Shown here piece by piece: positions 25,847 through 35,254 of a stretch of 64,000 nucleotides of DNA. The stretch's first letter is position 1; each line of letters begins with the position of its first letter. Origin of the DNA: Streptomyces sp. NBC_00670 (lineage in GTDB: Bacteria > Actinomycetota > Actinomycetes > Streptomycetales > Streptomycetaceae); NCBI RefSeq assembly GCF_036226765.1, contig NZ_CP109017.1, forward strand, positions 5,271,001 to 5,335,000. The letters run 5' to 3'. The notes under the pieces were generated by a model, which saw only the letters and a list, made by a program, of their open reading frames with translations, ran no database searches and was not told the origin of the DNA. The translations under genes were made by a program, and so were the position numbers.

Positions 25847-25878
25847 CCTCTCGCACCCGCGAGGGGTTTTTCGTTTTT
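25847..25878 (+). terminator. Attenuator terminator upstream of cimA
   Basis: CCTCTCG (25847-25853) pairs with CGAGGGG (25860-25866), seven pairs with one G-T, six-base loop, followed by TTTTTCGTTTTT. It lies after the leader peptide and before cimA. Confidence 0.82.
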
Positions 25879-25981
25879 CCCGGCCCACCGCATGCCGGGG
25901 AGAGAGCGCGAGGGACCATGGGGGGCGGCGGAGCCGGTCATTCCGGAACAGACCGAGATCCAGTACAGGAGCCTTGACACC

Positions 25982-27589
25982 ATGACGACGGAACCCAGCG
26001 AACTCGACGACTCCTTCCACGTCTTCGACACCACCCTGCGCGACGGCGCGCAGCGCGAGGGCATCAACCTCACCGTCGCGGACAAGCTGGCCATCGCACG
26101 GCACCTGGACGACTTCGGCGTCGGCTTCATCGAGGGCGGCTGGCCCGGCGCCAACCCCCGGGACACCGAGTTCTTCGCCCGCGCCCGGCAGGAGATCGAC
26201 TTCCGGCACGCCCGGCTCGTCGCCTTCGGCGCCACCCGCAGGGCCGGCACCAAGGCCGCCGAGGACCCGCAGGTCAAGGCGCTGCTGGACTCCGGCGCCG
26301 AGGTCATCACGCTGGTCGCCAAGTCCCACGACCGGCACGTCGAACTCGCCCTGCGCACCACCCTGGACGAGAACCTCGCCATGGTGAGCGACACCGTCTC
26401 CTTCCTGCGCTCCCAGGGCCGCCGCGTCTTCGTCGACTGCGAGCACTTCTTCGACGGCTACCGCGCCAACCCCGAGTACGCCAAGGCCGTCGTACGGGCC
26501 GCCGCCGAGGCCGGCGCCGACGTCGTCATCCTGTGCGACACCAACGGCGGCATGCTGCCCGCGCAGATCCAGGCCGTGGTCGCCACCGTCCTCGCCGACA
26601 CCGGGGCCCGCCTCGGCATCCACGCCCAGGACGACACCGGGTGCGCGGTCGCCAACACCCTCGCGGCCGTCGACGCGGGCGCCACCCACGTACAGTGCAC
26701 GGCCAACGGCTACGGCGAGCGCGTCGGCAACGCCAACCTGTTCCCCGTCGTCGCCGCGCTGGAACTGAAGTACGGCAAGAAGGTCCTGCCCGACGGCAAG
26801 CTGCGCGAGACCACCCGGATCTCCCACGCCATCGCCGAGGTCGTCAACCTCACGCCCTCCACGCACCAGCCCTACGTCGGTGTCTCCGCCTTCGCCCACA
26901 AGGCCGGACTGCACGCCTCCGCGATCAAGGTCGACCCGGATCTGTACCAGCACATCGACCCCGAACTGGTCGGCAACACCATGCGGATGCTGGTCTCCGA
27001 CATGGCCGGCCGCGCCTCGATCGAGCTCAAGGGCAAGGAGCTCGGCATCGACCTCGGCGGCGACCGCGAGCTGGTCGGCCGCGTCGTCGAGCGGGTCAAG
27101 GAGCGCGAGCTCAAGGGCTACACGTACGAGGCCGCCGACGCCTCCTTCGAACTGCTGCTGCGCGAGGAGGTGGCCGGCAAGCCGCTGACGTACTTCCGCA
27201 CGGAGTCCTGGCGGGCCATCGTCGAGGACCGCCCCGACGGCACCCACGCCAACGAGGCGACGGTCAAGCTGTGGGCCAAGAGCGAGCGCATCGTCGCCAC
27301 GGCGGAGGGCAACGGCCCGGTCAACGCGCTGGACCGCGCCCTGCGGGTCGCCCTGGAACGCTTCTACCCCCAGCTCGCCGCGCTGGAGCTGGTCGACTAC
27401 AAGGTCCGCATCCTGGAGGGCAAGCACGGCACCAGCTCCACGACCCGCGTGCTGATCTCCACGTCCGACGGCACGGGCGAGTGGTCGACGGTCGGCGTGG
27501 CCGACAACGTCATCGCCGCGTCCTGGCAGGCCCTGGAGGACGCGTACGCCTACGGCCTGCTCCGGGCAGGCGTCACCCCGGCGGAGTAG
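25982..27589 (+). CDS. cimA: (R)-citramalate synthase
   Basis: 535 residues from ATG 25982 (AGGAG eleven bases ahead). Condenses pyruvate and acetyl-CoA to citramalate, a threonine-independent entry to isoleucine. The catalytic barrel opens with VFDTTLRDGAQREGINL; the GFIEGGWPGANPRDTEFF stretch is typical of CimA rather than isopropylmalate synthase. Metal ligands lie in LGIHAQDDTGCAVANTL; GVSAFAHKAGLHASAI follows. The C-terminal LeuA-type regulatory domain (from about 400, ending TSTTRVLIST...GEWSTVGVADNVIAAS) binds the feedback inhibitor. Expression is probably attenuated by the upstream leader. Confidence 0.93.
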   Translation: MTTEPSELDDSFHVFDTTLRDGAQREGINLTVADKLAIARHLDDFGVGFIEGGWPGANPRDTEFFARARQEIDFRHARLVAFGATRRAGTKAAEDPQVKALLDSGAEVITLVAKSHDRHVELALRTTLDENLAMVSDTVSFLRSQGRRVFVDCEHFFDGYRANPEYAKAVVRAAAEAGADVVILCDTNGGMLPAQIQAVVATVLADTGARLGIHAQDDTGCAVANTLAAVDAGATHVQCTANGYGERVGNANLFPVVAALELKYGKKVLPDGKLRETTRISHAIAEVVNLTPSTHQPYVGVSAFAHKAGLHASAIKVDPDLYQHIDPELVGNTMRMLVSDMAGRASIELKGKELGIDLGGDRELVGRVVERVKERELKGYTYEAADASFELLLREEVAGKPLTYFRTESWRAIVEDRPDGTHANEATVKLWAKSERIVATAEGNGPVNALDRALRVALERFYPQLAALELVDYKVRILEGKHGTSSTTRVLISTSDGTGEWSTVGVADNVIAASWQALEDAYAYGLLRAGVTPAE

Positions 27590-27649
27590 GGGAGGCCCCC
27601 TTCCCACCCCCGGGCGAGCGCGACAGAGCCCGGGGGCCGGGGGACGTAC

Positions 27650-27718
27650 GGCGGGCGCGGGTGCGTCGTGGCCGGCGGCGCAGTTCCCCGCGCCTTTGAA
27701 AGACGGGGGCGAGGAGAA
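27650..27718 (-). repeat. Dispersed repeat, module A (inverted)
   Basis: A diverged copy: GTGCGTCGTGGCCGG then CGCAGTTCCCCGCGCC, in the gap between convergent cimA and the GH30 gene. Confidence 0.65.
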
Positions 27719-29602
27719 CTACCCCCGCAAGCCCCACTTCTGGTTGGCCGCCCCCGTGCAGGACCAGATCTGTGCCCGCGCCCCGTTCGCCGACGAGTTG
27801 TCCGTGACGTCGAGACACTTGTCCGCCGCCACGTTCACCACGTCACCCGTCGCCGCGTTGTACGACCACCCCTGCGCCCCCGTCCCGTTGCACCCGTACA
27901 ACTGCACCTTCGCCCCGTCACCCGTCGCCCCCGAGACCACGTCCAGACACTTCCCCAGCGCCCGCACCGTCCCGTCCGCCCCCACCGTCCACCGCTGCGC
28001 CGCGGACCCGTTGCAGTCGTACAGCTGCACCGCCGTCCCGTCGGCGGACGAACCCCCCGCCACGTCCAGGCACTTGCCCGCGAGCCCCACGAACGCCCCC
28101 GAGAGGTCCCCGCCGCCCGCCTGCGTCCCGGACCACGTGAACGTCGCCGACGTCCGCCCCGGCAGGGAGTAAGTGGCGTGCTGCGAGCCCCAGTTGATCG
28201 TCACCGTCTTCGCGGCCGCTCCGTCGTTGTAGGCGAGCAGCGCCTTGGAGCCGTCCGTGTTCCGCCACGCCACGTTGGGCACGGTCAAGGACGCCGTCGA
28301 GGCGATCCGCTGGGCGCCGGGCCGTACGAACTTCGTCAGGTGCCCCATGTCGTAGTACTCGACGGTGTAGTCGACCTGCCCCGAGCGCGCGTCCCCGTCG
28401 TGCACGGTGATCAGCCCCGTACAGGTCCCGCAGCCCCCGTTGTGCGGCCCCATGTCCTGGTCCACCGCCAGCGACCACTTGGTCACCGACTTCGCCCAGT
28501 TGCGGGTGTAGTCCACGATGTTGTGCATGTCCTCGCGCTGCTGGTTGGCGATCCAGGTGCCGCCGGAGTGCTCGGTGCCGAAGGCGTCCAGCGAGGGGTA
28601 CTGGTTGTGGACGGACGTCTGCTTGCCGACGTCGCCGCCGTACCCGTGCCAGGCGATCCCGCCGAAGTTGGGGTGGGAGCGGACCGCCGCGTCGTCCACC
28701 GTCTGGGCGGCGTACCCGTCGTAGACGTCCCAGTTCCAGTCGTGCGCGAGCACCTTCGTCGGCAGCTGGGCCGCCGCCAGCTTCGGCAGCAGCTCGCTCT
28801 TGGTGAAGTACGCCAGCCCGGAGGCGTTCCAGCTCATCGACGGATAGCCGGAGCAGCACGTCGGCTCGTTCTGCGCCGTCACGTACCGCACGGGCACGCC
28901 CTGGTCCTGGTACGCCTGGAGGTACTTCACGAAGTACGAGGCGTAGGCCCCGTAGTCCTCCGCCTTCAGCCAGCCCCCGTTGAGCTGTCCGCTGTCCTTC
29001 ATCCAGGCGGGCGCGGTCCACGGCGAGGCCATCACGGTGAGCGCCGGATTGAGCCCCAGCGCCTGCCGGGTCAGCGGCACCACGTCGGCGAGGTCATGGG
29101 CGATCGAGAACTCGGACAGGTCCGGGTCGCTCTGCCCGGCCGGCACGTCGTCGTACGTGTAGCCGAACCGCGCCAGGTCCGAGGCGCCCATCGGGTTGCG
29201 CAGGAAGGACAGCCCGATCCCGTCCGTCGGCGAGAACAGCTTCCGCATGGTCGCGTCCCGGGCGGCCTGGCTCAGCGCCCCGCTGCTGTTCATCAGCCAG
29301 GCCGCGGTGTCGGTGAACGAGGCGCCGCCGCCGGTGAAGGTCTGGTAGCGGGTGTTCTCGTCGACGGTGATGTTCTCCCCACCGCCGCCGGTGCCGGACT
29401 GGAAGGCGAACGGCGTCTGCGGCTCCAGGCCCCGTACGACGTGCCGTCCGCCGTCGTCGTCCGTCGTGGTCAGCCAGGCCGTCACCGACTCGCCCGCCGC
29501 GTGCGCGGGCGGGGCCGCGGCGGTCAGCGAGGCGGTGGTCAGTCCGGCGGTGGTGAGCAGTCCGGCCAGTAGCAGCCGGGCCGCGCGCAGGGGTCTCCGC
29601 AT
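27719..29602 (-). CDS. Secreted GH30 glycosidase with C-terminal ricin-type lectin domain
   Basis: 627 residues from ATG 29602. Sec signal MRRPLRAARLLLAGLL, with probable cleavage after AHA near residue 35. The GH30 catalytic domain opens YQTFTGGGASFTDTAAWL; acid/base Glu246 is in VTAQNEPTCCSGYPS, and the nucleophile Glu is in FGTEHSGGTWI near residue 343. A beta-sandwich follows, then a ricin B-like (CBM13) lectin from about residue 500, with repeated GKCLDV and QLYDCNGSAAQRW units. Possible targets are beta-1,6-linked glucan or galactan, or glucosylceramide-like substrates; the sequence alone does not decide. Divergent from a GH3 enzyme. Confidence 0.92.
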   Translation of the reverse strand: MRRPLRAARLLLAGLLTTAGLTTASLTAAAPPAHAAGESVTAWLTTTDDDGGRHVVRGLEPQTPFAFQSGTGGGGENITVDENTRYQTFTGGGASFTDTAAWLMNSSGALSQAARDATMRKLFSPTDGIGLSFLRNPMGASDLARFGYTYDDVPAGQSDPDLSEFSIAHDLADVVPLTRQALGLNPALTVMASPWTAPAWMKDSGQLNGGWLKAEDYGAYASYFVKYLQAYQDQGVPVRYVTAQNEPTCCSGYPSMSWNASGLAYFTKSELLPKLAAAQLPTKVLAHDWNWDVYDGYAAQTVDDAAVRSHPNFGGIAWHGYGGDVGKQTSVHNQYPSLDAFGTEHSGGTWIANQQREDMHNIVDYTRNWAKSVTKWSLAVDQDMGPHNGGCGTCTGLITVHDGDARSGQVDYTVEYYDMGHLTKFVRPGAQRIASTASLTVPNVAWRNTDGSKALLAYNDGAAAKTVTINWGSQHATYSLPGRTSATFTWSGTQAGGGDLSGAFVGLAGKCLDVAGGSSADGTAVQLYDCNGSAAQRWTVGADGTVRALGKCLDVVSGATGDGAKVQLYGCNGTGAQGWSYNAATGDVVNVAADKCLDVTDNSSANGARAQIWSCTGAANQKWGLRG

Positions 29603-29647
29603 GGTCGCCGCCCTTCGGGGAGTGGGGGAAGAAGGCGTGCGAGCCGT

Positions 29648-29677
29648 GAGTAAATGACGACGGAGGGCCCACGTCAA
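29648..29677 (-). promoter_or_regulatory. Promoter of the GH30 gene
   Basis: On the minus strand TTGACG (29677-29672), 18 bases, TTACTC (29653-29648). It precedes the GH30 start codon by about 40 bases. Confidence 0.55.
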
Positions 29678-29759
29678 GGGGTCACGCGTTCACCACTTGA
29701 ACCGACAACTCGCCCGCCCCGGCCATGAGATGACTGTGCACCAGTTGTGGCCCGCCATC

Positions 29760-29788
29760 TTGACGCCCTTCCGGTACGCCAGTTAACT
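29760..29788 (+). promoter_or_regulatory. Promoter of the GH3 gene
   Basis: TTGACG (29760-29765), 17 bases, TTAACT (29783-29788). The -10 lies inside the 8-bp palindrome AGTTAACT, which may be an operator half. Its -35 hexamer is identical to that of the divergent GH30 promoter. Confidence 0.6.
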
Positions 29789-29888
29789 CACGCCGTGATC
29801 TAAGTCTTGAGAGCACACGAGGGACCCCAGGGCTCACGGGAGGACCCGGGAGCCGCGCGGCCCTTACGAGAGCCAAGGGGAAGGTCCA

Positions 29889-32800
29889 TTGCGAAGAACC
29901 GCCCTGCTCGCCTCCGCGACCCTGCTCACCGCCCTCCTCCCACTCGGCGCCGCCGGAACGGCCTCCGGCGCCGACGACCCCGCCCCCGTCCCCGTCGACC
30001 GCTTCGAGGGCGAGGTCCCCTTCGCCGCCCAGCCGGCCGAGGGAATCTTCACCTGGGGCGGCGACAGCGACGACCCGCCCACCCTCGCGCTGACCGCCCG
30101 CGAGGACGCGCCCGAGGGCGACAAGGTCCTCACCGGCGGCTACGACATCTCCGGCTACGGCGGCTTCACCCACGACTTCGCGGCCGACCGGCCCGCCCAC
30201 GACTGGTCGGCCCACAAGGGGATCCGCCTGTGGTGGGAGGGCCGGAACACCGGCAAGAAGATCCCGTTCGAGATCAAGGACGGCGGCGCGAACGGCGAGG
30301 CCTCCGAACTCTGGACGACCTCCTTCACCGACGACTTCACCGGCTGGAAACAGATCGAACTGCCGTTCACCGACTTCACCTATCGAACGGACTACCAGCC
30401 CGTCGGCGGCATCGACCAGGTCCTCGACCTCACCGCGATGTGGGGCTACGCCCTCACCCTCCCTGTCGGTCTCAAGGGCGACTTCGCCATGGACGACGTC
30501 GAGCTGTACGGGAAGGCCGACCAGTCGCTGCGCGCCTGGGTCACCACCGACGCCGCCGTGTACCCGGTGAAGGAGGGCCGCACGGCCGACGTGCGGATCA
30601 CGGTCGCCACCACCGGCTCCGCGCCCCTCGACGAGCCCGTGACCGTCGGATACACCACGGACCCCACCGGCACCGCGACCGCAGGCAAGGACTACGCCCC
30701 GGCCACCGGAGAGCTCACCTTCCCGGCCGGCACCGCCTCGGGCACGGCCCGCACCGTCCACGTCCGCACCCTGAAGGACCGCTCCGCCGAGTCGGCGGAA
30801 ACGATCCCCCTCAAGCTCACAGTCACCGGCGCCAAACCGCCCACGGACACTCCGCAGGTGGTGGTGGACGCCCATGGCCTCCCGTACCTCGACACCCATC
30901 TGCCGATCAAGAAGCGCGTCGCCGACCTCGTCTCCCGCATGTCCCTGGCGGAGAAGGCCGGCCAGATGACCCAGGCCGAGCGCGGCGCGATGACCGCCCC
31001 CGGCGACATCGCCACCTACGCGCTTGGCTCCCTGCTCTCCGGCGGCGGCTCCACCCCCACGCCCAACACCCCCGCGGCATGGGCGAAGATGATCGACGGC
31101 TTCCAGCTCCGCGCCCAGGCCACCCGCTTCCAGATCCCGCTCATCTACGGCGTCGACGCGGTCCACGGCCACAACAACCTCACCGGCGCGACGATCATGC
31201 CGCACAACATCGGGCTCGGCGCCACCCGCGACCCCGCGCTCGCGGAGCGGACCGCCGACGTGACGGCCGCCGAGGTCCGCGCCACCGGCGTCCCCTGGGA
31301 CTTCGCCCCCTGCCTCTGCGTCACCCGCGACGAACGCTGGGGCCGCTCGTACGAGTCCTTCGGCGAGGACCCCGCCCTGGTGAAGTCCATGGAGACGGTG
31401 ATCCAGGGCCTCCAGGGCCGCGCCGACGGCCGTGACCTGGACCGCGACGACAAGGTGCTGGCCACCGCCAAGCACTTCGTCGGCGACGGCGGCACCGCCT
31501 ACGGCTCCTCCACCACCGGCACGTACACCATCGACCAGGGTGTCACCACGGTCACCCGCTCCGAGCTGGAGGCGGTCCACCTCTCGCCGTACGAGACGGC
31601 CGTCGACCGGGGCATCGGCACGGTCATGCCGTCGTACTCCTCGCTCGACGTCGTCGGCGACGGCCAGGGCCCGGTGAAGATGCACGCCCGCGCCGACATG
31701 CTCACCGGCGTGCTCAAGGGCCGGATGGGCTTCGACGGCTTCGTCATCAGCGACTGGAACGGCATCGACCAGCTCCCCGGCGACAACGCGGCCCACGTCC
31801 GCGCCTCCGTCAACGCGGGGGTGGACATGGCGATGGTCCCGTACACCTACAAGGAGTTCACGGGCACGCTCGTCGACGAGGTGAAGGCCGGCCGCGTCAC
31901 CCAGCGCCGCATCGACGACGCGGTGTCCCGCATCCTCACCCAGAAGTTCAGACTGGGCCTCTTCGAGCACCCCTACGCCGACACGAGCGGAGCCTCCCGC
32001 ATCGGCTCCGCCGCCCACCGCGCGGTGGCCCGCCAGGCGGCGGCGGAGTCCCAGGTGCTGCTGAAGAACGCGCACGACGTCCTGCCCCTGTCCCGGCACC
32101 AGAAGGTGTACGTGGCCGGCTCCAACGCCGACGACCTCGGCAACCAGACCGGCGGCTGGACCATCACCTGGCAGGGCTCCTCCGGCGACATCACCAAGGG
32201 CACGACGGTCCTCGACGGCATGCGCGACGCCGGCGGGCACGTCACGTACTCCAAGGACGCGTCGGCGTCCCTGTCCGGGTACGACGTCGGGGTGGTCGTC
32301 GTCGGCGAGACCCCGTACGCCGAGGGCGTGGGCGACGTCGGCAACGGCAACGACCTGGAGCTGACGGCGGCCGACACGGCGGCGGTGCACAAGGTGTGCG
32401 CGGCGATGAAGTGCGTCGTGCTGGTCGTCTCCGGGCGCCCGCAGCTCGTCGGGGACATCCTCGGGGAGACCGACGCGCTGGTGGCCTCCTGGCTGCCGGG
32501 GACGGAGGGCGACGGGGTGGCCGACGTCCTGTACGGACGCCGGCCGTTCACCGGGCAGCTGCCCGTGACATGGCCGAAGTCCGAGGCGCACTTGCCGATC
32601 AACGTCGGTGACGCGGCGTACGACCCGCAGTTCCCGTACGGGTGGGGGCTGACCACGCGGACGAAGGTGTCGCGGGGTGGGCTCGGCACCCTGCGGGCGC
32701 TCGCGGCCGCGGCGAAGGCCGCCGACCGGAGGGGTTCCGACCGGCTGGGCCGGGAGGCGGTGACCGCGGCCCGCCTCCTCGTGCAGCAGCGGATCGGGGC

Positions 32801-32918
32801 GCGGATGGACGAGGCGGTGGCGAAGCCGTTCGCCGCGGCGGATCATGCGGTGCTTCGTGGGCGGTACGGGGAGGCGGTGAGCGAGCTCACGCGGGCGTAC
32901 GGGGCGGTGGGCCGGTAG
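29889..32918 (+). CDS. Secreted GH3 beta-glucosidase with carbohydrate-binding N-terminus
   Basis: 1009 residues from a TTG start behind AAGGGGAAGG. Sec signal MRRTALLASATLLTALLPLG; mature protein from about residue 28. Residues 35-205 look like a galactose-binding (CIA30-type) module (GGYDISGYGGFTHDFA then WKQIELPFTDF). A Calx-beta-like domain follows (residues 215-320, VGYTTDPTGTATAGKDYAP). GH3 catalysis follows: KRVADLVSRMSLAEKAGQM, GVDAVHGHNN, KHFVGDGGT and the nucleophile Asp622 in GFVISDWNGI. The GH3 C-terminal sandwich is present (AAESQVLLKNAHDVLPLS). It likely hydrolyses beta-glucans with the GH30 partner outside the cell. Confidence 0.94.
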   Translation: MRRTALLASATLLTALLPLGAAGTASGADDPAPVPVDRFEGEVPFAAQPAEGIFTWGGDSDDPPTLALTAREDAPEGDKVLTGGYDISGYGGFTHDFAADRPAHDWSAHKGIRLWWEGRNTGKKIPFEIKDGGANGEASELWTTSFTDDFTGWKQIELPFTDFTYRTDYQPVGGIDQVLDLTAMWGYALTLPVGLKGDFAMDDVELYGKADQSLRAWVTTDAAVYPVKEGRTADVRITVATTGSAPLDEPVTVGYTTDPTGTATAGKDYAPATGELTFPAGTASGTARTVHVRTLKDRSAESAETIPLKLTVTGAKPPTDTPQVVVDAHGLPYLDTHLPIKKRVADLVSRMSLAEKAGQMTQAERGAMTAPGDIATYALGSLLSGGGSTPTPNTPAAWAKMIDGFQLRAQATRFQIPLIYGVDAVHGHNNLTGATIMPHNIGLGATRDPALAERTADVTAAEVRATGVPWDFAPCLCVTRDERWGRSYESFGEDPALVKSMETVIQGLQGRADGRDLDRDDKVLATAKHFVGDGGTAYGSSTTGTYTIDQGVTTVTRSELEAVHLSPYETAVDRGIGTVMPSYSSLDVVGDGQGPVKMHARADMLTGVLKGRMGFDGFVISDWNGIDQLPGDNAAHVRASVNAGVDMAMVPYTYKEFTGTLVDEVKAGRVTQRRIDDAVSRILTQKFRLGLFEHPYADTSGASRIGSAAHRAVARQAAAESQVLLKNAHDVLPLSRHQKVYVAGSNADDLGNQTGGWTITWQGSSGDITKGTTVLDGMRDAGGHVTYSKDASASLSGYDVGVVVVGETPYAEGVGDVGNGNDLELTAADTAAVHKVCAAMKCVVLVVSGRPQLVGDILGETDALVASWLPGTEGDGVADVLYGRRPFTGQLPVTWPKSEAHLPINVGDAAYDPQFPYGWGLTTRTKVSRGGLGTLRALAAAAKAADRRGSDRLGREAVTAARLLVQQRIGARMDEAVAKPFAAADHAVLRGRYGEAVSELTRAYGAVGR

Positions 32919-32939
32919 GCCCGGCCCCTCCGGGTGCCT

Positions 32940-33012
32940 GAGAGCTCGGGTGGGTGGGGTTCGTGGCGGGTGCGGGTGCGTCGTGGCTGGTCGCGCAGTT
33001 CCCCGCGCCCCT
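32940..33012 (-). repeat. Outer arm of nested inverted repeat (module A family)
   Basis: From GAGAGCTCGGGTGGG to TTCCCCGCGCCCCT. Its near-exact reverse complement is at 34987-35060, on the other side of the TPM-like gene. Confidence 0.8.
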
Positions 33013-33054
33013 GAGGACGGGGCGCTGGTCGCGCCCCCTCCGCCCGCCACGAGG

Positions 33055-33239
33055 CCCCCCACCACGTACTGCCCGCAGGCGCCGTGCGACCGGAGTGGGG
33101 CGTGGGGGTGCGTCGCAGTCCGTCGCGTAGCTCGTCGCGGCAGACGCGCACCTGTCCCGGGATAGGGCCGTATGTCAGCCCGGCGACGGACTCGACGCAC
33201 CCCCACGCCCCCGACCCCACAACGCAACCCCACGCGCAC
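33055..33239 (+). repeat. 185-bp inverted repeat, left arm
   Basis: Reverse complement of 34697-34881 with four substitutions and no indels by eye. The arm is itself an imperfect palindrome: it contains CGTGGGGGTGCGTCG and, later, CGACGCACCCCCACG, with AGTCCGTCG and CGACGGACT inside. It ends 54 bases before the TPM-like gene. Confidence 0.9.
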
Positions 33240-33293
33240 CCGTCGCCCAGAAACCGTACGTACGTTTCGCGTCGTTCCGGGTACCCCGCCCTC

Positions 33294-34694
33294 ATGACCT
33301 CCCCACCGGCCCGAGCCCCTCGGGCCCACCCCGTGGCCCTGCTCGCGGCCGTCCTGGCAGTGCTCTTCACCGCCGGCTTCGCGCCCCGCGCCCACGCCGC
33401 CACCGACGTGTCCACCATCGCCGCGGCCCTGCGCAAGAGCCCCGTCTACGTGGACCCCGCCGCCTCCGACCAGATCTCCGCGGCGGACGCCCACAACCTC
33501 GCCAACCGAATCGAGGACGCGGACAAGCCCGTCTTCATTGCCGTGCTGCCCGCCGACTTCCCCACCCGGAACCTGTTCACCAACCTGCGCACGGCGACCG
33601 GCATCACCGGCCTGTACGGCGTCCGGCTCGGCGACCGCTTCGACGCCCGCGCCGACTCCTCCGTGCTGCCGAACACCGCCGTGCGGAACCTGGTCACCAG
33701 CGTGCAGGGCGAGGACGCGAAGGCCCAGCTCACCGACTTCACCGACCGCGCCCTGGCGAACGTCGGCGGCCACGCCCCGTCGAGCTGGAGCGGTGGGGGA
33801 GGCGACGGCGACGCCGGCGGCGCGTCGTCGACCGCGTTGATCGCCCTCGGTGCGGTGGTCGTCGTCGCGGGCGCGGGCGCCTACGCGCTCACCCGCCGCA
33901 ACCGGCGCCGGCGCGAGAACGAGCAGCGCGCCGCGCTGGAGCGGCTGCGGGTGGTCGTGGACGAGGACATCACCGCGTTCGGCGAGGAACTCGACCGGCT
34001 GGACTTCCGGCCGGGCGAACGGGGCGCGGACGACGCGATGCGCGCCGACTACGGGCGCGCGCTGGACGCGTACGAGCAGGCGAAGTCGGCGATGGCGGGC
34101 GCGCGGCGCCCGGAGGACGTGCGGGGGGTGACCGAGGCGCTGGAGGACGGCCGGTTCTCGCTCGCGCGGCTGGCCGCGCGGCGGGAGGGGCGGCCGTTGC
34201 CGGAGCGGCGTCCGCCGTGCTTCTTCGACCCGCGGCACGGGCCGTCGGTCGACGACGTGGAGTGGGTGCCGGCGGGGGGCGCGCCGCGCCGGGTGCCGGT
34301 GTGCGCGGCGGACCGGGCGCGGTTGGCGGACGGGCGGGAGCCGATGGTGCGGGAGGTGGAGACGGACTGGGGGCGCCGCCCGTACTGGGACGCGGGTCCG
34401 GCGTACGGGCCGTGGGCGGGCGGCTACTTCGGCGGAGGGCTGCTGCCGGGGCTGCTGGTCGGCACGATGCTGGGCGGCCTGATGGCGGGGCCGGGGTACG
34501 GCGCGTACTACGGCGGCGGCTATGGCTACGGCTACGGAGACGCCGGTTACGGGGGTGGCTTCGGCGGCGGCTACGAGGGCGGCGACGTCTCGGGCTCCGA
34601 CTTCGACCCGGGCGACTTCGGTGGCGGCTTCGGGGGTGGTGGCGGCGACTTCGGCGGGGGCGGTGACTTCGGAGGGGGAGGCGGCGACTTCTGA
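33294..34694 (+). CDS. TPM-like membrane protein with Gly/Tyr-rich tail
   Basis: 466 residues from ATG 33294; no ribosome box is apparent. A signal sequence (VALLAAVLAVLFTAGFA) ends at AHA. Residues 38-155 resemble the extracytoplasmic TPM domain (VYVDPAASDQISAADAHNLA, then VFIAVLPADF). A single membrane segment follows near 183-203 (STALIALGAVVVVAGAGAYA), then an Arg-rich cytoplasmic helix region and a C-terminus of Gly, Tyr, Asp and Phe repeats (GGGGDFGGGG). Function unknown. The gene sits exactly inside a 185-bp inverted repeat; the right arm starts two bases after its stop. Codon use is normal for Streptomyces. Confidence 0.82.
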   Translation: MTSPPARAPRAHPVALLAAVLAVLFTAGFAPRAHAATDVSTIAAALRKSPVYVDPAASDQISAADAHNLANRIEDADKPVFIAVLPADFPTRNLFTNLRTATGITGLYGVRLGDRFDARADSSVLPNTAVRNLVTSVQGEDAKAQLTDFTDRALANVGGHAPSSWSGGGGDGDAGGASSTALIALGAVVVVAGAGAYALTRRNRRRRENEQRAALERLRVVVDEDITAFGEELDRLDFRPGERGADDAMRADYGRALDAYEQAKSAMAGARRPEDVRGVTEALEDGRFSLARLAARREGRPLPERRPPCFFDPRHGPSVDDVEWVPAGGAPRRVPVCAADRARLADGREPMVREVETDWGRRPYWDAGPAYGPWAGGYFGGGLLPGLLVGTMLGGLMAGPGYGAYYGGGYGYGYGDAGYGGGFGGGYEGGDVSGSDFDPGDFGGGFGGGGGDFGGGGDFGGGGGDF

Positions 34695-34696
34695 CC

Positions 34697-34881
34697 GTGC
34701 GCGTGGGGTTGCGTTGTGGGGTCGGGGGCGTGGGGGTGCGTCGAGTCCGTCGCCGGGCTGACATACGGCCGTATCCCGGGACGGGTGCGCGTCTGCTGCG
34801 ACGAGCTACGCGACGGACTGCGACGCACCCCCACGCCCCACTCCGGTCGTACGGCGCCTGCGGGCAGTACGTGGTGGGGGG
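34697..34881 (-). repeat. 185-bp inverted repeat, right arm
   Basis: Partner of 33055-33239. It begins GTGCGCGTGGGGTTGCG immediately after the TPM-like stop codon and ends in a run of G at 34876-34883. Confidence 0.9.
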
Positions 34882-34911
34882 GGTACGGGTCCTGTCTCGG
34901 GGGGTGCGTCC

Positions 34912-35165
34912 AGCGCCCCGTGAGGGGCGCGGGGCTGTGTCTTTTGCGCGGCTGCGCCGCGGGGGCGCGATCAGCGCCCTTGTTTTAGGGGCGCGGGGAA
35001 CTGCGCGACCAGCCACGACGGACCCGCACCCGCCGATGAACCCCACCCACCCGAGCTCTCAGGCGCCCTTCCCACCCACCCCGAACTCCCCTCCCCCCGG
35101 GGTCGAAGGGGCGGAGCCCCTGGGGGACGGGAAGGGTAGGGGCGGCGGGGGCGAGGAAAAGGGCC
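34912..35165 (+). repeat. Dispersed repeat cluster
   Basis: In order: the GGGGCGCGGGGCTGTGT variant with a GCGCGGCTGCGCCGC hairpin (34923-34960), module A forming the outer inverted-repeat arm (34987-35060), and module B (35098-35160). No gene is seen between the TPM-like gene and yceI. Confidence 0.75.
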
Positions 35166-35254
35166 TGGGCGGCCCGACGCCCGCCCTCCCCGGAACGGGG
35201 AGTGGAGGGCGGGCGTTCAAGGACGGCCGGGGGCGCGAGCGCCCCCGCTCACGC

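Noticed and set aside
29682..34238. 1518-codon open frame on the minus strand
   Set aside because: It lies antisense to the GH3 and TPM-like genes; long antisense frames are normal in high-GC DNA and the protein is low complexity.
33055..34881. Insertion sequence
   Set aside because: Inverted repeats are present, but the enclosed gene has no transposase motifs and I see no target duplication.
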